DNA of 64,000 nucleotides from Polynucleobacter sp. 80A-SIGWE (GCF_018882295.1 NZ_JACVOR010000002.1:62001-126000); one strand, 5' to 3'. Shown: positions 1 to 9,095, numbered from the stretch's first letter. Program-made: numbers and translations. The notes: a model not told the origin generated them from the sequence alone.

Positions 1-557
1 TTGGCGCAGTTGAAAAATCCAAAATTATTACTGGCGCAACAATTACCCCTGGCGATGTTGTTTTAGCAATTGCTTCGAGTGGCGCACATTCCAATGGCTA
101 TTCATTGGTTCGCAAAATTATTGAGCGTGCGGGTGCCAAGCCAACTGATGATTTAGGTGGTCGCTCCTTGGGTGATGTTGTGATGGCCCCTACGCAAATT
201 TATGTGAAGCAGTTGCTGAAGTTGATCGGAGAGGTCAATGTGAAAGGCATGGCGCACATTACTGGTGGCGGCTTAGTGGACAACGTGCCACGCGTACTCC
301 CAGAAAATACGCAAGCTGTATTACATCGCGATAGTTGGCAGATGCCTGAACTCTTCCGTTGGTTGCAGATGAAGGGTGGCGTAGCGGATGCAGAAATGGT
401 GCGTGTATTTAACTGTGGTATTGGCATGGTGGTAATCGTTACTGCCGATCAAGCGGATGCTGCAATCCAGTCACTCAAAGCTGAAGGTCTGCATGCTTGG
501 ACTGTTGGTGAAGTTGTAGAGCGTCCAGCTGGCGCACCACAAACTATCGTTATTTAA
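1..557 (+). CDS. purM: Phosphoribosylformylglycinamidine cyclo-ligase, 3' part (5' end outside window)
   Basis: AIR synthetase, the ATP-dependent ring-closing step of de novo purine synthesis in the cytoplasm. The reading frame is open from the first bases of the window with no start codon needed, so the gene begins upstream and only about the last 184 residues are present. The visible part carries the PurM signature [15 protein letters not shown] near base 75 and the C-terminal [13 protein letters not shown] stretch with the conserved glycines. The last residues before the TAA stop look like a natural PurM end, so the gene is cut by the window edge rather than broken. It converges on miaA with only 14 bases between the stops. 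Confidence 0.95.
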   Translation, partial: GAVEKSKIITGATITPGDVVLAIASSGAHSNGYSLVRKIIERAGAKPTDDLGGRSLGDVVMAPTQIYVKQLLKLIGEVNVKGMAHITGGGLVDNVPRVLPENTQAVLHRDSWQMPELFRWLQMKGGVADAEMVRVFNCGIGMVVIVTADQADAAIQSLKAEGLHAWTVGEVVERPAGAPQTIVI

Positions 558-565
558 TACTCAGT

Positions 566-589
566 CAAAGCCTATTTATTTAGGCTTTG
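566..589. terminator. Hairpin between convergent purM and miaA
   Basis: A perfect 9-bp inverted repeat (caaagccta / taggctttg) with a 6-base loop spans the miaA stop codon. Neither side has a good run of T, so it is a weak candidate for a shared terminator. Confidence 0.4.
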
Positions 590-1576
590 CTTGCAGTACT
601 CTATGGCCGCCTTCAACTCATCTGGGTTGAAAGGGTCAAATGTTTTTCTTCCGGCAATCGCGCGCAACCAAGTTAACTGTCGTTTGCCAAGCTGTCTAGT
701 CGCAGCCAGGGCTTTGTAGCGCATTTCAGCTTGATCTACTTCACCGGATAAATATTCCCAGACTTGTCGATAGCCAACAGAGCGAATGGCGGGTAGATCA
801 CCATGCAGGTCTGGATTCTTTCTGAGTAATTCAACTTCCTCTAGCAGTCCACCGACTAGCATTTCATCAAATCTTTTTTCTAAGTTCTGATGCAGGCGCA
901 AGCGATCACTTGGCTCTAGTGAGATGAGGTCAATCCATTCCGGGATAGATGAACCTTCTCGGCCATCTTCGCTTGGCGAATCTGCCAATAGCTCCGACAT
1001 GGGTTTGCCAGTAATTTCATAAACTTCTAAAGCACGTTGCACGCGTTGAGAGTCATTGGGCTGTAAACGTGTGGCGGTAACGGGGTCTACTTTAGCTAGT
1101 TCAGAATGCATCGCAGGCCAGCCAATTTCTTTGCCTTGCTCATCGAGGCGGGCGCGGATCTCTGGATCTGCAGGTGGGAGGGAAGATAGGCCATATGCCC
1201 ATGCACGCCAGTACAGCATCGTGCCACCCACCACCACAGGAATGTTTCCACGTTCTCGAATTTCTGCGCACAGTCGCTTGGCATCGTTTGCGAAGCGTGC
1301 CGCTGAATAGGATTCGGTAGGATCCAAAATATCAATCAAGTGGTGCTTAACTGCTGCTTGCTCTGCTTTTGTTGGCTTGGCGCTACCAATATCCAATCCG
1401 CGATATACCAAGGCGGAGTCCATGCTGATTAATTCAACAGTTTGACCATGAGATTTAGCATGCTCTGCTAATGCCATTGCGAGATGGGTTTTGCCTGCGC
1501 CTGTGGGGCCAACAATACACAGTATGGGTGGCTGATCAGAAGGATGCGTAGGCTGAATGTGAAGTTCAGTTTGCAT
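572..1576 (-). CDS. miaA: tRNA dimethylallyltransferase
   Basis: Transfers a dimethylallyl group to N6 of A37 in tRNAs that read codons starting with U, the first step of ms2i6A formation. The 334-residue length is normal. The ATP/GTP-type P-loop GPTGAGKT is at residues 23-30, followed by the family motifs SMDSALVYRGLDIGSAKP and VVVGGTMLYWRA, and near the C-terminus SVGYRQVWEYL and ATRQLGKRQLTWLR. The ATG at 1576 has no Shine-Dalgarno; instead a perfect TATAAT ends 5 bases before it on the minus strand, so the transcript may have no leader. It is divergent from the DedA gene. Confidence 0.97.
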   Translation of the reverse strand: MQTELHIQPTHPSDQPPILCIVGPTGAGKTHLAMALAEHAKSHGQTVELISMDSALVYRGLDIGSAKPTKAEQAAVKHHLIDILDPTESYSAARFANDAKRLCAEIRERGNIPVVVGGTMLYWRAWAYGLSSLPPADPEIRARLDEQGKEIGWPAMHSELAKVDPVTATRLQPNDSQRVQRALEVYEITGKPMSELLADSPSEDGREGSSIPEWIDLISLEPSDRLRLHQNLEKRFDEMLVGGLLEEVELLRKNPDLHGDLPAIRSVGYRQVWEYLSGEVDQAEMRYKALAATRQLGKRQLTWLRAIAGRKTFDPFNPDELKAAIEYCKQSLNK

Positions 1577-1581
1577 ACCGC

Positions 1582-1587
1582 ATTATA
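1582..1587 (-). promoter_or_regulatory. -10 element directly before miaA
   Basis: TATAAT on the minus strand followed by 5 bases (GCGGT) and the miaA ATG. No convincing -35 was found at 16-18 bp. Transcription would start at or next to the A of the start codon. Confidence 0.5.
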
Positions 1588-1643
1588 GGAATGAAATGCG
1601 GCAATCGGTATTGCTAGCCTGTTAATATCCTTGCAACTAATAC

Positions 1644-2303
1644 ATGGAGCACGATTTGATCGATACCTTATTGCAGTTAGGTGATTTGCTGTTGCACATT
1701 GATCGTCATTTAGACGTAGTGATTCAGCAATATGGTTATTGGGCTTATGGCCTACTTTTCGCTATTGTGTTTGCCGAGACCGGTTTGGTAGTCGCTCCAT
1801 TTTTACCTGGCGATTCATTATTGTTTATTGCCGGAGCCTATTGCGCTACTGAGCATTTCAATCTGTGGACTCTTTGCATTGGATTGTTAATCGCGGCTAT
1901 TGCCGGCAATACTGTGAACTACTTCATTGGTCGCTGGATTGGCGAAAGAATTTTTAGTAGCCAGTCTCGCTGGATTGATCAAGCGGCTTTACGTAAGACA
2001 CATTCTTTCTATGAGAAGCATGGTGGCAAGACGATTATCGTAGCCCGCTTTTTGCCGATCATTCGTACCTTCGCACCATTTGTTGCTGGTGTTTCGGCGA
2101 TGAACTTCTCTCGCTTCCAGTTATTCAATGTGACTGGTGCGCTCTTGTGGGTCTTTGGTTTGGTTGTTGCTGGTTACTTCTTTGGCAACATTCCCATCAT
2201 TCGCCAAAACCTGAATGTGATCGTGTTGATTGGTATTGGTGCGGCAGCTATCCCAATTGTGCTGGCCGCGTTATACAAAATATTTCAGCGCAAAAAGAAA
2301 TAA
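1644..2303 (+). CDS. DedA-family inner-membrane protein
   Basis: Member of the DedA (SNARE-associated/VTT) family of polytopic inner-membrane proteins. Relatives affect envelope homeostasis, and some flip undecaprenyl phosphate or phospholipids. The 219 residues show the family pattern: FAETGLVVAPFLPGDSLLF near residue 45, a GNTVNYFIGRWIG stretch, then the Gly/Arg motif FLPIIRTFAPFVAG near residues 140-153, with about five hydrophobic segments and a basic C-terminus. The start used is the ATG at 1644. The gene stands alone, divergent from miaA. Family assignment is firm; the exact substrate cannot be read from the sequence, so no gene symbol is given. Confidence 0.92.
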   Translation: MEHDLIDTLLQLGDLLLHIDRHLDVVIQQYGYWAYGLLFAIVFAETGLVVAPFLPGDSLLFIAGAYCATEHFNLWTLCIGLLIAAIAGNTVNYFIGRWIGERIFSSQSRWIDQAALRKTHSFYEKHGGKTIIVARFLPIIRTFAPFVAGVSAMNFSRFQLFNVTGALLWVFGLVVAGYFFGNIPIIRQNLNVIVLIGIGAAAIPIVLAALYKIFQRKKK

Positions 2304-2335
2304 AGATTAAAAATAAGATCGCTGAATTGGGCTGC

Positions 2336-3178
2336 TTAGTGCAGCTTAGTCTGACTCTCTAGCGTAGCGATATGCTCACGAATGTCTGCTGCATCTTCTG
2401 CGCCAGGCATTTCGCTTAAGTAGCGATGCAGATCCGCTATCGCAGGACGAACATACTCTAGTTGCGCAAAGATCAAGCCACGATCACGAACCTCTTCAGT
2501 TGAATCTGGCAACAAGATCACTAGACGCTCTTGAATGCCCAGCAGCCGCTCCCAGCGCTCATCTTCCGAATAAATCATTTTGAGATTTCTCATGAAGCGC
2601 GAGAGGATTTCGCGAGAGCTAGAGGCCCTCAAGAAAATATTCAATGGCAGACTGAGATCGCCGCGATAGCCTTTGGCATCGAGGTATGGATCGAGCATCT
2701 CTTGCAATTGATTTTTTGAGAGGGAGTCGCCATTCAAGGGATCCATGATGATTTCGCCTTGTTGCAAGGAGATGCGCATCATGAAGTGATTCGGGAAAGA
2801 TACGCCACGAATATTCAAACCAATTTGCTGACCGAGCTCCATCATCAAGATGGCTAGAGAAATCGGAATGCCACGGCGATTCTCAATGATCTGATGCAGA
2901 TAAGAATTCTCGGGTGCGTAGAAGTCATTCGGATTGGGGCCAAAGCCCAACTCGTTATAAAAGAAATGCTTGAGTAACTGCAGGCGCTGAATCGGTGGTG
3001 TATCCGGAGTAATGCGTTGCTTCAGTTTGTTGCCCCACTGATCGATCTGATCAAGTACTCCTTGGACATCGAGGTCAGGGTAGGCATGTTGTGCAACTGC
3101 TACCGTCGCCTCGGTTAAAGGGAGGTGCTCGTCTTCAGCAACGAGGGATGTGAAATAGTCGAGTTGTTGTGTTGGCAT
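2336..3178 (-). CDS. SirB1-family transglutaminase-like protein
   Basis: Resembles the SirB1/YchA family (transglutaminase-like N-terminal part plus TPR-like tail), whose biochemical role is unsettled. Key stretches are FFYNELGFGPNPNDFYAPENS, NRRGIPISLAILMMELG and the PNHFMMRI...GEIIMDPLNG region that in relatives matches the transglutaminase core. The frame is open upstream to 3322, but that would run through the 3' end of murJ; the ATG at 3178 lies 5 bases after the murJ stop and gives 280 residues, the usual size. It is therefore likely co-transcribed with murJ. Confidence 0.88.
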   Translation of the reverse strand: MPTQQLDYFTSLVAEDEHLPLTEATVAVAQHAYPDLDVQGVLDQIDQWGNKLKQRITPDTPPIQRLQLLKHFFYNELGFGPNPNDFYAPENSYLHQIIENRRGIPISLAILMMELGQQIGLNIRGVSFPNHFMMRISLQQGEIIMDPLNGDSLSKNQLQEMLDPYLDAKGYRGDLSLPLNIFLRASSSREILSRFMRNLKMIYSEDERWERLLGIQERLVILLPDSTEEVRDRGLIFAQLEYVRPAIADLHRYLSEMPGAEDAADIREHIATLESQTKLH

Positions 3179-3183
3179 ACAAG

Positions 3184-4737
3184 CTATTTTGCATGACGCA
3201 GGAATTTTTGCCAGCGAATACCGACAAGACCTAAAGCTGCAAAATAAACCACTGCAGCAGTGGCTAGCCAGGCAGCTACTAACCCTACTCGAGTCCAGGG
3301 GGTAGATTGAAGCGCTATCCAATCATGTGCGGTGGCTGCGTAATACAGTAGGAATGCAAAAGGAATTAAAGCCAGCAATAACTGCCCTAGATACTTAAGC
3401 CAGGCAGCACTAGGCAGGGCGCCGCGTCGATGTAAACCTACCCATAGGAGCATTGCGTTCAGGCAGGCGCCAGTGCCTACGGAGAGTGCAAGACCGGCAT
3501 GCCCCAACCAAGGAACAAAAACTAAATTGGCTAATTGGGTTGCTACCAGGACTAGTAAGCCAATCTTTACTGGTGTGCGGATATCTTGGCGCGAGTAAAA
3601 GCCGGGAGCTAAGATCTTCACCAAAATGAGCCCAATTAGTCCAACGCCATAAGCTGCTAAAGCACGCTGTGTCATCAAGACATCTAGGGCGTTGAATTTG
3701 CCGTAGTGATACAGCACTGCTGCCAGTGGCTCGCCAAAAATAAAGAGAGCAATTGCGCAAGGGGCAGCCAGCAAAAAGGTGAGTTGCAATCCCCAGATGA
3801 GAAGTTCACCAGCATGCACTAAATCATTTTTTGCATTTGCCTTACTCAGGCTTGGCAGTAAAACCGTTCCCAGAGCCACACCTAAGAGGGCCGTCGGAAA
3901 CTCCATCAGGCGATCCGCATAAGAGAGCCAGGACACGCTACCCGCTTGTAAGCGAGAAGCAATATTGGTATTGATGATGAGGGAAATCTGAGCAACAGAG
4001 ACTGCAAACACCGCAGGCCCCATTAATTTCATGACGCGTCTTGCGTCCGGATTTTTAATGGCTGCTTTGATAGCGCCTGGCAAGAGACCCACTTTTGGCA
4101 ATAAGCCTAGGCGGGATAGCGCTGGCACCTGAATAGCGAGCTGCAAGAAGCCGCCCAAGAGCACGCCAATGCTCAGAGCGTAAATCGGCTGTTCAAGATG
4201 GGGCGCTAAAAAGATGGCGCTCCCGATGAGGGCTAAATTGAGTAAAACCGGGGTAAATGCCGGAATGGCAAAGCGGCCAAAGGTATTGAGGATCCCGGCT
4301 GACAGGGAAACCATGGAAATAAGGCCAATATAGGGGAACATGATCCGGGTCATAACTACGCTTGCCTCATAGGCGGGGCCACCTTCGAAGCCTGTAGCAA
4401 TCGCCAGAATCAGCAGGGGGGCACCAATAACTCCCAGGAGTACCGTGAGCAGCAAAGCCCAGAATAAGAGCGTAGCAACGGCATTTACGAGGATTTGGGA
4501 CTGTTTTACGTCCCCTTGGCTCGAAATTTCTCCCAAAATAGGGACAAATGCCTGGGAAAAGGCCCCCTCGGCAAAGAGTCGACGTAGCAGATTGGGCAGT
4601 CTAAAGGCCACATTAAAGGCATCAGTCCACTCTGAGGCCCCAAAACTACGGGCAATCAGGGTCTCCCGGAGTAGTCCGGTGATCCTGGAGAGCATCGTGA
4701 GGGAGCTGACCTTGGCAGCAGCAGAAAGCAGATTCAT
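3184..4737 (-). CDS. murJ: Lipid II flippase MurJ
   Basis: Integral membrane flippase of the MOP superfamily that moves lipid II across the inner membrane for peptidoglycan assembly (formerly MviN). At 517 residues it has the normal length and about 14 hydrophobic segments. The N-terminal signature RITGLLRETLIARSFGASEW is followed by TDAFNVAFRLPNLLRRLFAEG and AFSQAFVPIL, which are diagnostic. It is divergent from rpsT, as in many betaproteobacteria, and is followed after 5 bases by the SirB1-like gene. Confidence 0.97.
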   Translation of the reverse strand: MNLLSAAAKVSSLTMLSRITGLLRETLIARSFGASEWTDAFNVAFRLPNLLRRLFAEGAFSQAFVPILGEISSQGDVKQSQILVNAVATLLFWALLLTVLLGVIGAPLLILAIATGFEGGPAYEASVVMTRIMFPYIGLISMVSLSAGILNTFGRFAIPAFTPVLLNLALIGSAIFLAPHLEQPIYALSIGVLLGGFLQLAIQVPALSRLGLLPKVGLLPGAIKAAIKNPDARRVMKLMGPAVFAVSVAQISLIINTNIASRLQAGSVSWLSYADRLMEFPTALLGVALGTVLLPSLSKANAKNDLVHAGELLIWGLQLTFLLAAPCAIALFIFGEPLAAVLYHYGKFNALDVLMTQRALAAYGVGLIGLILVKILAPGFYSRQDIRTPVKIGLLVLVATQLANLVFVPWLGHAGLALSVGTGACLNAMLLWVGLHRRGALPSAAWLKYLGQLLLALIPFAFLLYYAATAHDWIALQSTPWTRVGLVAAWLATAAVVYFAALGLVGIRWQKFLRHAK

Positions 4738-4890
4738 GGGCTAATTTTCCCCTATTTATCAAGCGACTGGGCTTTTTTAGTCCTTTAATGTAAAATCTTG
4801 GGTTTTGGTGAGTCAGCTTACAAATTTGGCGAACCCACGCAGATTTTCAGTTAATCGTATTTTGTAATTTTTATATAGCAAGGTTTAAAG

Positions 4891-5157
4891 ATGGCCAATA
4901 CCGCACAAGCGCGTAAACGCGCACGGCAGGCAGTAAAACAGAATGAACACAACTCCAGTTTGCGTTCAAAGCTTCGCACTTCTATCAAGGCGGTTCGTAA
5001 AGCAATTGAAACTGGCGACAAGGCTGCTGCAGCTAAAGTGTTCGCAGCAACTCAATCAACAATCGACAAGATTGCTGATAAAAAGATTGCTCACAAAAAT
5101 ACTGCATCACGTCAGAAGTCACGTTTGTCTGCAGCTATCAAGGCAATGGCAGCGTAA
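4891..5157 (+). CDS. rpsT: 30S ribosomal protein S20
   Basis: Small primary 16S rRNA-binding protein of the 30S subunit. The 88 residues begin [13 protein letters not shown] and are rich in Lys, Arg and Ala, with the family helix pattern ending [11 protein letters not shown]. It is a single-gene unit divergent from murJ, with about 150 bases upstream for both promoters, and is closed by a strong terminator at 5203. Codon use is biased as expected for a ribosomal protein. Confidence 0.98.
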   Translation: MANTAQARKRARQAVKQNEHNSSLRSKLRTSIKAVRKAIETGDKAAAAKVFAATQSTIDKIADKKIAHKNTASRQKSRLSAAIKAMAA

Positions 5158-5202
5158 GACTTTTATAGTTTTAGGCAGACTCTAGAGAAATCGGAGTCTA
5201 AG

Positions 5203-5234
5203 CCCGCTCCTTATCAGAGCGGGTTTTTGTTTTT
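5203..5234 (+). terminator. Rho-independent terminator of rpsT
   Basis: A 7-bp GC-rich stem cccgctc/gagcggg with a 7-base loop is followed by TTTTTGTTTTT. A smaller inverted repeat (agactc/gagtct, 5177-5199) lies just before it. The T run overlaps the stop codon of the opposing DUF3579 gene. Confidence 0.92.
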
Positions 5235-5547
5235 AGGACTGGGATTGTGAATTCGGTTCGAATTCACAGGCTTCTTCGATTGGTAGGCTGTTGTCTTTGG
5301 CAAAGTTCATGACAAAGTCGAGCGCTCTCGGATCAAGGTCTCTTAGTCTGGTATCAATAACAACGCATTTCACTTTTGCAATAACCACTGGCCTGACATA
5401 GGGTGAGTAAGTGAAGCGGGGATCGCCAGCATCGCCTGGTGGGCGAAAAGTGGCCATCACCCCGCAAAGACGTTCGGCCCAGTCACTGGGACGAAAAGGT
5501 TTGCCAGAAGTTGTAATGCCTTGAATGAAAAGCTTTTTGTGGTTCAA
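5233..5547 (-). CDS. DUF3579 family protein
   Basis: A 104-residue protein of the DUF3579 family, typical of betaproteobacteria and without a known function. Recognisable stretches are ITTSGKPFRPSDWAERLCG and the central RFTYSPYVRPVV. There is no signal peptide or membrane segment, so it is probably cytoplasmic. The start codon at 5547 is TTG; no ATG lies near the natural N-terminus. It is divergent from argF and ends inside the rpsT terminator. Family call is firm, function unknown. Confidence 0.85.
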   Translation of the reverse strand: MNHKKLFIQGITTSGKPFRPSDWAERLCGVMATFRPPGDAGDPRFTYSPYVRPVVIAKVKCVVIDTRLRDLDPRALDFVMNFAKDNSLPIEEACEFEPNSQSQS

Positions 5548-5700
5548 GTTGGCGTAGAAATCGTTGTAAGGAATCAGTGTTGCTCAGCCCTCTAGCTTAA
5601 CAGTCTGCGAAGGCCTTAAGATGACTTTAGGAACTATTTTCGTGCAGTTCGATGCTCCAAACAAAAAATGCAAGCTAAAACTCTAGTAGAAAGCTCAACA

Positions 5701-6648
5701 ATGACATCTTTGGCAAAGCCTCAAGTGCCTGGCCAGGTTAAGCATTACTTGCAGTTTGCTGACCTGACGCGCGAAGAGTATGACTATCTCCTTAAGCGCT
5801 CTGCTTGGCTCAAGACCAAGTTCAAAAGTTATGAAACTTGGCATCCTTTGCATGATCGCACTCTAGCGATGATCTTTGAGAAGCATTCGACTCGTACTCG
5901 CCTTTCGTTTGAAGCGGGCATACACCAGCTTGGCGGGCACGCCGTGTACCTGAACACCCGTGACACCCAGTTGGGTCGTGGCGAGCCCGTAGAGGACGCT
6001 GCGCAGGTAATTTCTAGGATGACTGACATCATCATGATCCGCACCTTTGGCCAAGAGATTATTGAGCGTTTTGCTGCTAACTCTCGTGTGCCCGTGATCA
6101 ATGGCTTAACCAATGAATACCATCCTTGCCAAGTATTGGCCGATATCTTTACCTTTGTAGAGGCACGCGGTCCGATCCAAGGTAAAACAGTTGCTTGGGT
6201 AGGTGATGCCAATAATATGGCGTACACCTGGATTCAGGCGGCGGAGTGTCTGGACTTTCAAATTCGTTTCTCTGCTCCCGGCGGTTATCAGTTGGATGAC
6301 TCCAGATTGACTGCTAAAGCGTTAAAGCATCTCACCGTTTGTAACGATCCAAAAGACGCCTGCAAAGGGGCTGACTTGGTTACGACTGATGTGTGGACCA
6401 GCATGGGCTATGAGGATGAAAATACTTCGCGTATGGCTGCTTTTAAGGACTGGATGGTGGATGAAGAGTTAATGTCTTTGGCCAAACCAGATGCCTTGTT
6501 CATGCACTGCTTGCCAGCACATCGAGGTGAAGAAGTTTCTGCGGAAGTAATTGACGGTCCTCAAAGCATTGTGTGGGAAGAGGCTGAAAATCGTTTGCAT
6601 GTTCAAAAGGCCTTGATGGAGTATTTACTCTGTGGCCGCTTGGATTAA
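5701..6648 (+). CDS. argF: Ornithine carbamoyltransferase
   Basis: Makes citrulline from ornithine and carbamoyl phosphate in arginine biosynthesis. The carbamoyl-phosphate loop S-T-R-T-R is at residues 63-67, the HPCQ motif follows in the middle, and the ornithine-binding/catalytic H-C-L-P is at 269-272. The chosen ATG at 5701 gives 315 residues; an in-frame ATG at 5668 would add 11 residues of no family character. Neither start has a strong ribosome binding site. argG follows after 47 bases. Confidence 0.97.
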   Translation: MTSLAKPQVPGQVKHYLQFADLTREEYDYLLKRSAWLKTKFKSYETWHPLHDRTLAMIFEKHSTRTRLSFEAGIHQLGGHAVYLNTRDTQLGRGEPVEDAAQVISRMTDIIMIRTFGQEIIERFAANSRVPVINGLTNEYHPCQVLADIFTFVEARGPIQGKTVAWVGDANNMAYTWIQAAECLDFQIRFSAPGGYQLDDSRLTAKALKHLTVCNDPKDACKGADLVTTDVWTSMGYEDENTSRMAAFKDWMVDEELMSLAKPDALFMHCLPAHRGEEVSAEVIDGPQSIVWEEAENRLHVQKALMEYLLCGRLD

Positions 6649-6695
6649 TTATTTAAGTAATTTGTTTTTAGTTCATTTTTAATTGAAAAGAAATC

Positions 6696-7925
6696 ATGTC
6701 TGATATTAAAAAAGTAGTTCTAGCGTATTCCGGTGGTCTTGACACTAGCGTGATCTTGAAATGGCTTCAAGATACTTACCAATGTGAGATCGTTACCTTT
6801 ACAGCTGATTTGGGTCAGGGCGAAGAGCTCGAGCCAGCACGCGCTAAAGCGCTGCAGTTTGGTATCAAACCAGAAAATATTTTTATCGATGACTTGCGTG
6901 AAGAGTTTGTGCGTGACTTTGTATTCCCGATGTTCCGCGCTAATACGATTTACGAAGGTGAGTATCTTTTAGGTACTTCTATCGCACGTCCGTTGATCGC
7001 TAAACGTCAAATCGAGATTGCTCGTCAGACTGGTGCGGACTCTGTATCGCACGGCGCTACCGGTAAGGGTAACGACCAAGTGCGTTTTGAGTTGGGCTAC
7101 TACGCACTTGAGCCAGGAATCAAAGTCATTGCTCCATGGCGGGAATGGGATTTGCTCTCACGTGAAAAATTGATGGCCTATGCAGAAAAGCATGGCATTC
7201 CAGTCGAGATGAAGCATAAGCAAGGCGGCTCACCATATTCCATGGATGCCAACTTGTTACATATCAGTTATGAAGGTCGTCATCTTGAGAACCCGAATGC
7301 TGAAGCTGAAGAATCTATGTGGCGTTGGACGGTCTCTCCCGAGAAGGCTCCAGATACCCCAGAAATTATTGAAATTGAATTCCGCGCTGGTGATCCAGTA
7401 GCGATTAATGGCAAAGCTTATAAGCCTCATGATTTATTGGCTGAACTCAATCGTATCGGTGGTATGCATGGTATTGGCCGTCTCGATTTGGTTGAGAACC
7501 GCTTTGTAGGCATGAAGAGCCGTGGCTGCTATGAAACCCCTGGCGGCACAATCTTGTTGAAGGCGCACCGCGGTATCGAAAGTATTACCTTGGATCGTGA
7601 AGTGGCTCACCTCAAAGATGACTTGATGCCACGTTATGCCAGCTTGATCTACAACGGTTTATGGTGGGCGCCAGAGCGTCTGGCTTTGCAAACCTTGATT
7701 GATCACACTCAACAGATGGTCAATGGTGTTGTGCGCCTGAAGCTCTACAAAGGATCTGTCTCCGTGATTTCACGTGATTCAGCAAATACCTTGTTTGATC
7801 AGACTATCGCCACATTTGATGATGACGGCGGTGCGTACAACCAAGCTGATGCTGGTGGATTCATTAAGCTCAATGCTTTGCGTATGCGGATTGCTGAAAC
7901 TGCAAGACGTAAGCGTGCTAAATAA
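6696..7925 (+). CDS. argG: Argininosuccinate synthase
   Basis: ATP-dependent condensation of citrulline with aspartate. The PP-motif [15 protein letters not shown] starts at residue 9, followed by the family stretches [20 protein letters not shown] and [19 protein letters not shown]. The 409-residue length fits the standard bacterial type. It sits between argF and ppnP in one orientation with gaps of about 45 bases and no terminator until after ppnP, so the three are likely co-transcribed. Confidence 0.98.
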   Translation: MSDIKKVVLAYSGGLDTSVILKWLQDTYQCEIVTFTADLGQGEELEPARAKALQFGIKPENIFIDDLREEFVRDFVFPMFRANTIYEGEYLLGTSIARPLIAKRQIEIARQTGADSVSHGATGKGNDQVRFELGYYALEPGIKVIAPWREWDLLSREKLMAYAEKHGIPVEMKHKQGGSPYSMDANLLHISYEGRHLENPNAEAEESMWRWTVSPEKAPDTPEIIEIEFRAGDPVAINGKAYKPHDLLAELNRIGGMHGIGRLDLVENRFVGMKSRGCYETPGGTILLKAHRGIESITLDREVAHLKDDLMPRYASLIYNGLWWAPERLALQTLIDHTQQMVNGVVRLKLYKGSVSVISRDSANTLFDQTIATFDDDGGAYNQADAGGFIKLNALRMRIAETARRKRAK

Positions 7926-7970
7926 TTTAGATAAATAACTAAGCAGTAATTCAGATTAGAAAGAATAAAG

Positions 7971-8276
7971 ATGCAATTTGATCAAGTTTCTGTAGGCAAA
8001 AAAGCCAATGTATTTTTCGATGGTAAGTGTGTATCTCATACTGTGACTTTGCCAAACGGTGTTCGCAAGTCAGTTGGGGTAGTGTTGCCAAGCACTTTGC
8101 GTTTTGACCTCAGCACTAAAGAAATCATGGAAGTGGTTGATGGAAATGCCTTCGTTAGCATCAACGGTGCTCCAGAAGTCGAGTTCAAGGCTGGTCAAAG
8201 CTGGGAAGTGGAGAAGGGTGGTTATTTCATCATCCGTGCCGAGTCCCCAGTTCACTATGTTTGTCACTTCGAATAA
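7971..8276 (+). CDS. ppnP: Pyrimidine/purine nucleoside phosphorylase (cupin)
   Basis: A 101-residue single-domain cupin of the PpnP (DUF1255/YaiE) family, which splits nucleosides with phosphate to a free base and ribose-1-phosphate. The pattern from the N-terminal FDQVSVGKKANVFFDGKCVSHT through LPNGVRKSVGVVLPSTLRF to the C-terminal ESPVHYVCHFE covers the whole family domain. It lies 45 bases after argG and before a strong terminator. A nucleoside-salvage enzyme at the end of an arginine unit is unusual, though it may simply share the transcript. Confidence 0.92.
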   Translation: MQFDQVSVGKKANVFFDGKCVSHTVTLPNGVRKSVGVVLPSTLRFDLSTKEIMEVVDGNAFVSINGAPEVEFKAGQSWEVEKGGYFIIRAESPVHYVCHFE

Positions 8277-8300
8277 AGCCCTGATAGCTAAAACCGGATA

Positions 8301-8322
8301 AACCACCTACGGGTGGTTTTTT
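8301..8322 (+). terminator. Rho-independent terminator after ppnP
   Basis: Stem aaccacc/ggtggtt closed by the stable tetraloop TACG (UNCG class) and followed by TTTT. It closes argF-argG-ppnP. The first possible start codon of the next gene lies next to it, one reason for choosing a later start there. Confidence 0.9.
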
Positions 8323-8349
8323 CATTTGGATCGGTGTAAAAACAAGGGT

Positions 8350-9090
8350 ATGAAACTAGCCCAAGTAATCTTGTTAGCGGGGATTGCATTCTCTAATTTG
8401 GTGAGTGCGCAGGTTTTTGATATTCCTTATAAGGATGATCCCCCTACAAGAACGTTATTGGTGCCAGCGCCAAAGGCAAAGGCGGTAGTGATATTGTTTC
8501 CTGGCGGCGGTGGCATGCTGCGTCTGCAGGATGATGGATCGAGCACTAACTTCCACACTTTTGTGCGCTCGAAGAATTTATGGGCTCAATACGGAATAGA
8601 TGCCGTCTTGGTTGATACACCCTATGACTTGGGCGGGGGAATGAGAAACTCCCGTTCCATTAGGGACCACCAGCAAAGAATTTTGAATGTTGTGCGCTAT
8701 TACAAAGAAAAGCTCAAGTTACCTATCTGGATTTTTGGTCACAGCATGGGAACCGTGAGTGTTACTGAGTTTGTGAATGGTGGAAAAGATCGGGCGGAAC
8801 TTATTTCTGGGGTGATTGTTGCTGGTACTTTTCGCTCAGCTTCTATTGACTCGGATATAACTATGCCGGTACAGGCTATTCATCATGTAGACGACGGCTG
8901 TGCAAATACGCCTTTTTCTGTCTCAGAAGGAATTATTAAAAATAGACCCAGCAAATATCCATCACAGTTTGTTCCGATGGAAGGCGGCGTGAGTGAGGGC
9001 GATGTTTGTGGCTCAAAGGCCTATCATGGCTTTAATGAAAAAGAGCCTGAATTTATTAGGGCTGCAGCGCAATTTATCTTAAAGAACTAG
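8350..9090 (+). CDS. Secreted alpha/beta-hydrolase-like protein
   Basis: Predicted exported hydrolase of unknown substrate. Residues 1-20 form a signal peptide (MKLAQVILLA then a hydrophobic stretch ending VSA before Q21). The mature part has the alpha/beta-hydrolase order: a glycine-rich oxyanion stretch PGGGG at 51-55, the nucleophile elbow G-H-S-M-G at 130-134, a late HVDDGC acidic site and a final KAYHGFNE histidine. The ATG at 8350 is preceded by AAGGG at a good distance, whereas the upstream in-frame ATG at 8326 abuts the ppnP terminator. Fold is likely; substrate is not assigned. Confidence 0.78.
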   Translation: MKLAQVILLAGIAFSNLVSAQVFDIPYKDDPPTRTLLVPAPKAKAVVILFPGGGGMLRLQDDGSSTNFHTFVRSKNLWAQYGIDAVLVDTPYDLGGGMRNSRSIRDHQQRILNVVRYYKEKLKLPIWIFGHSMGTVSVTEFVNGGKDRAELISGVIVAGTFRSASIDSDITMPVQAIHHVDDGCANTPFSVSEGIIKNRPSKYPSQFVPMEGGVSEGDVCGSKAYHGFNEKEPEFIRAAAQFILKN

Positions 9091-9095
9091 AAGTT

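Noticed and set aside
1..104. purM as a short gene starting at 105
   Set aside because: The frame is open to the window edge and the upstream codons encode conserved PurM sequence, so the first ATG is internal.
3179..3322. Upstream extension of the SirB1-like gene
   Set aside because: It would overlap the 3' end of murJ by about 140 bases and adds a Cys/Ser-rich stretch of no family character.
3410..3760. Second minus-strand frame inside murJ
   Set aside because: MurJ is complete and conserved through this part; the other frame has no recognisable features.
8326..8349. Earlier ATG for the secreted hydrolase
   Set aside because: It abuts the ppnP terminator and places charged residues before the signal peptide; ATG 8350 has a proper ribosome binding site.
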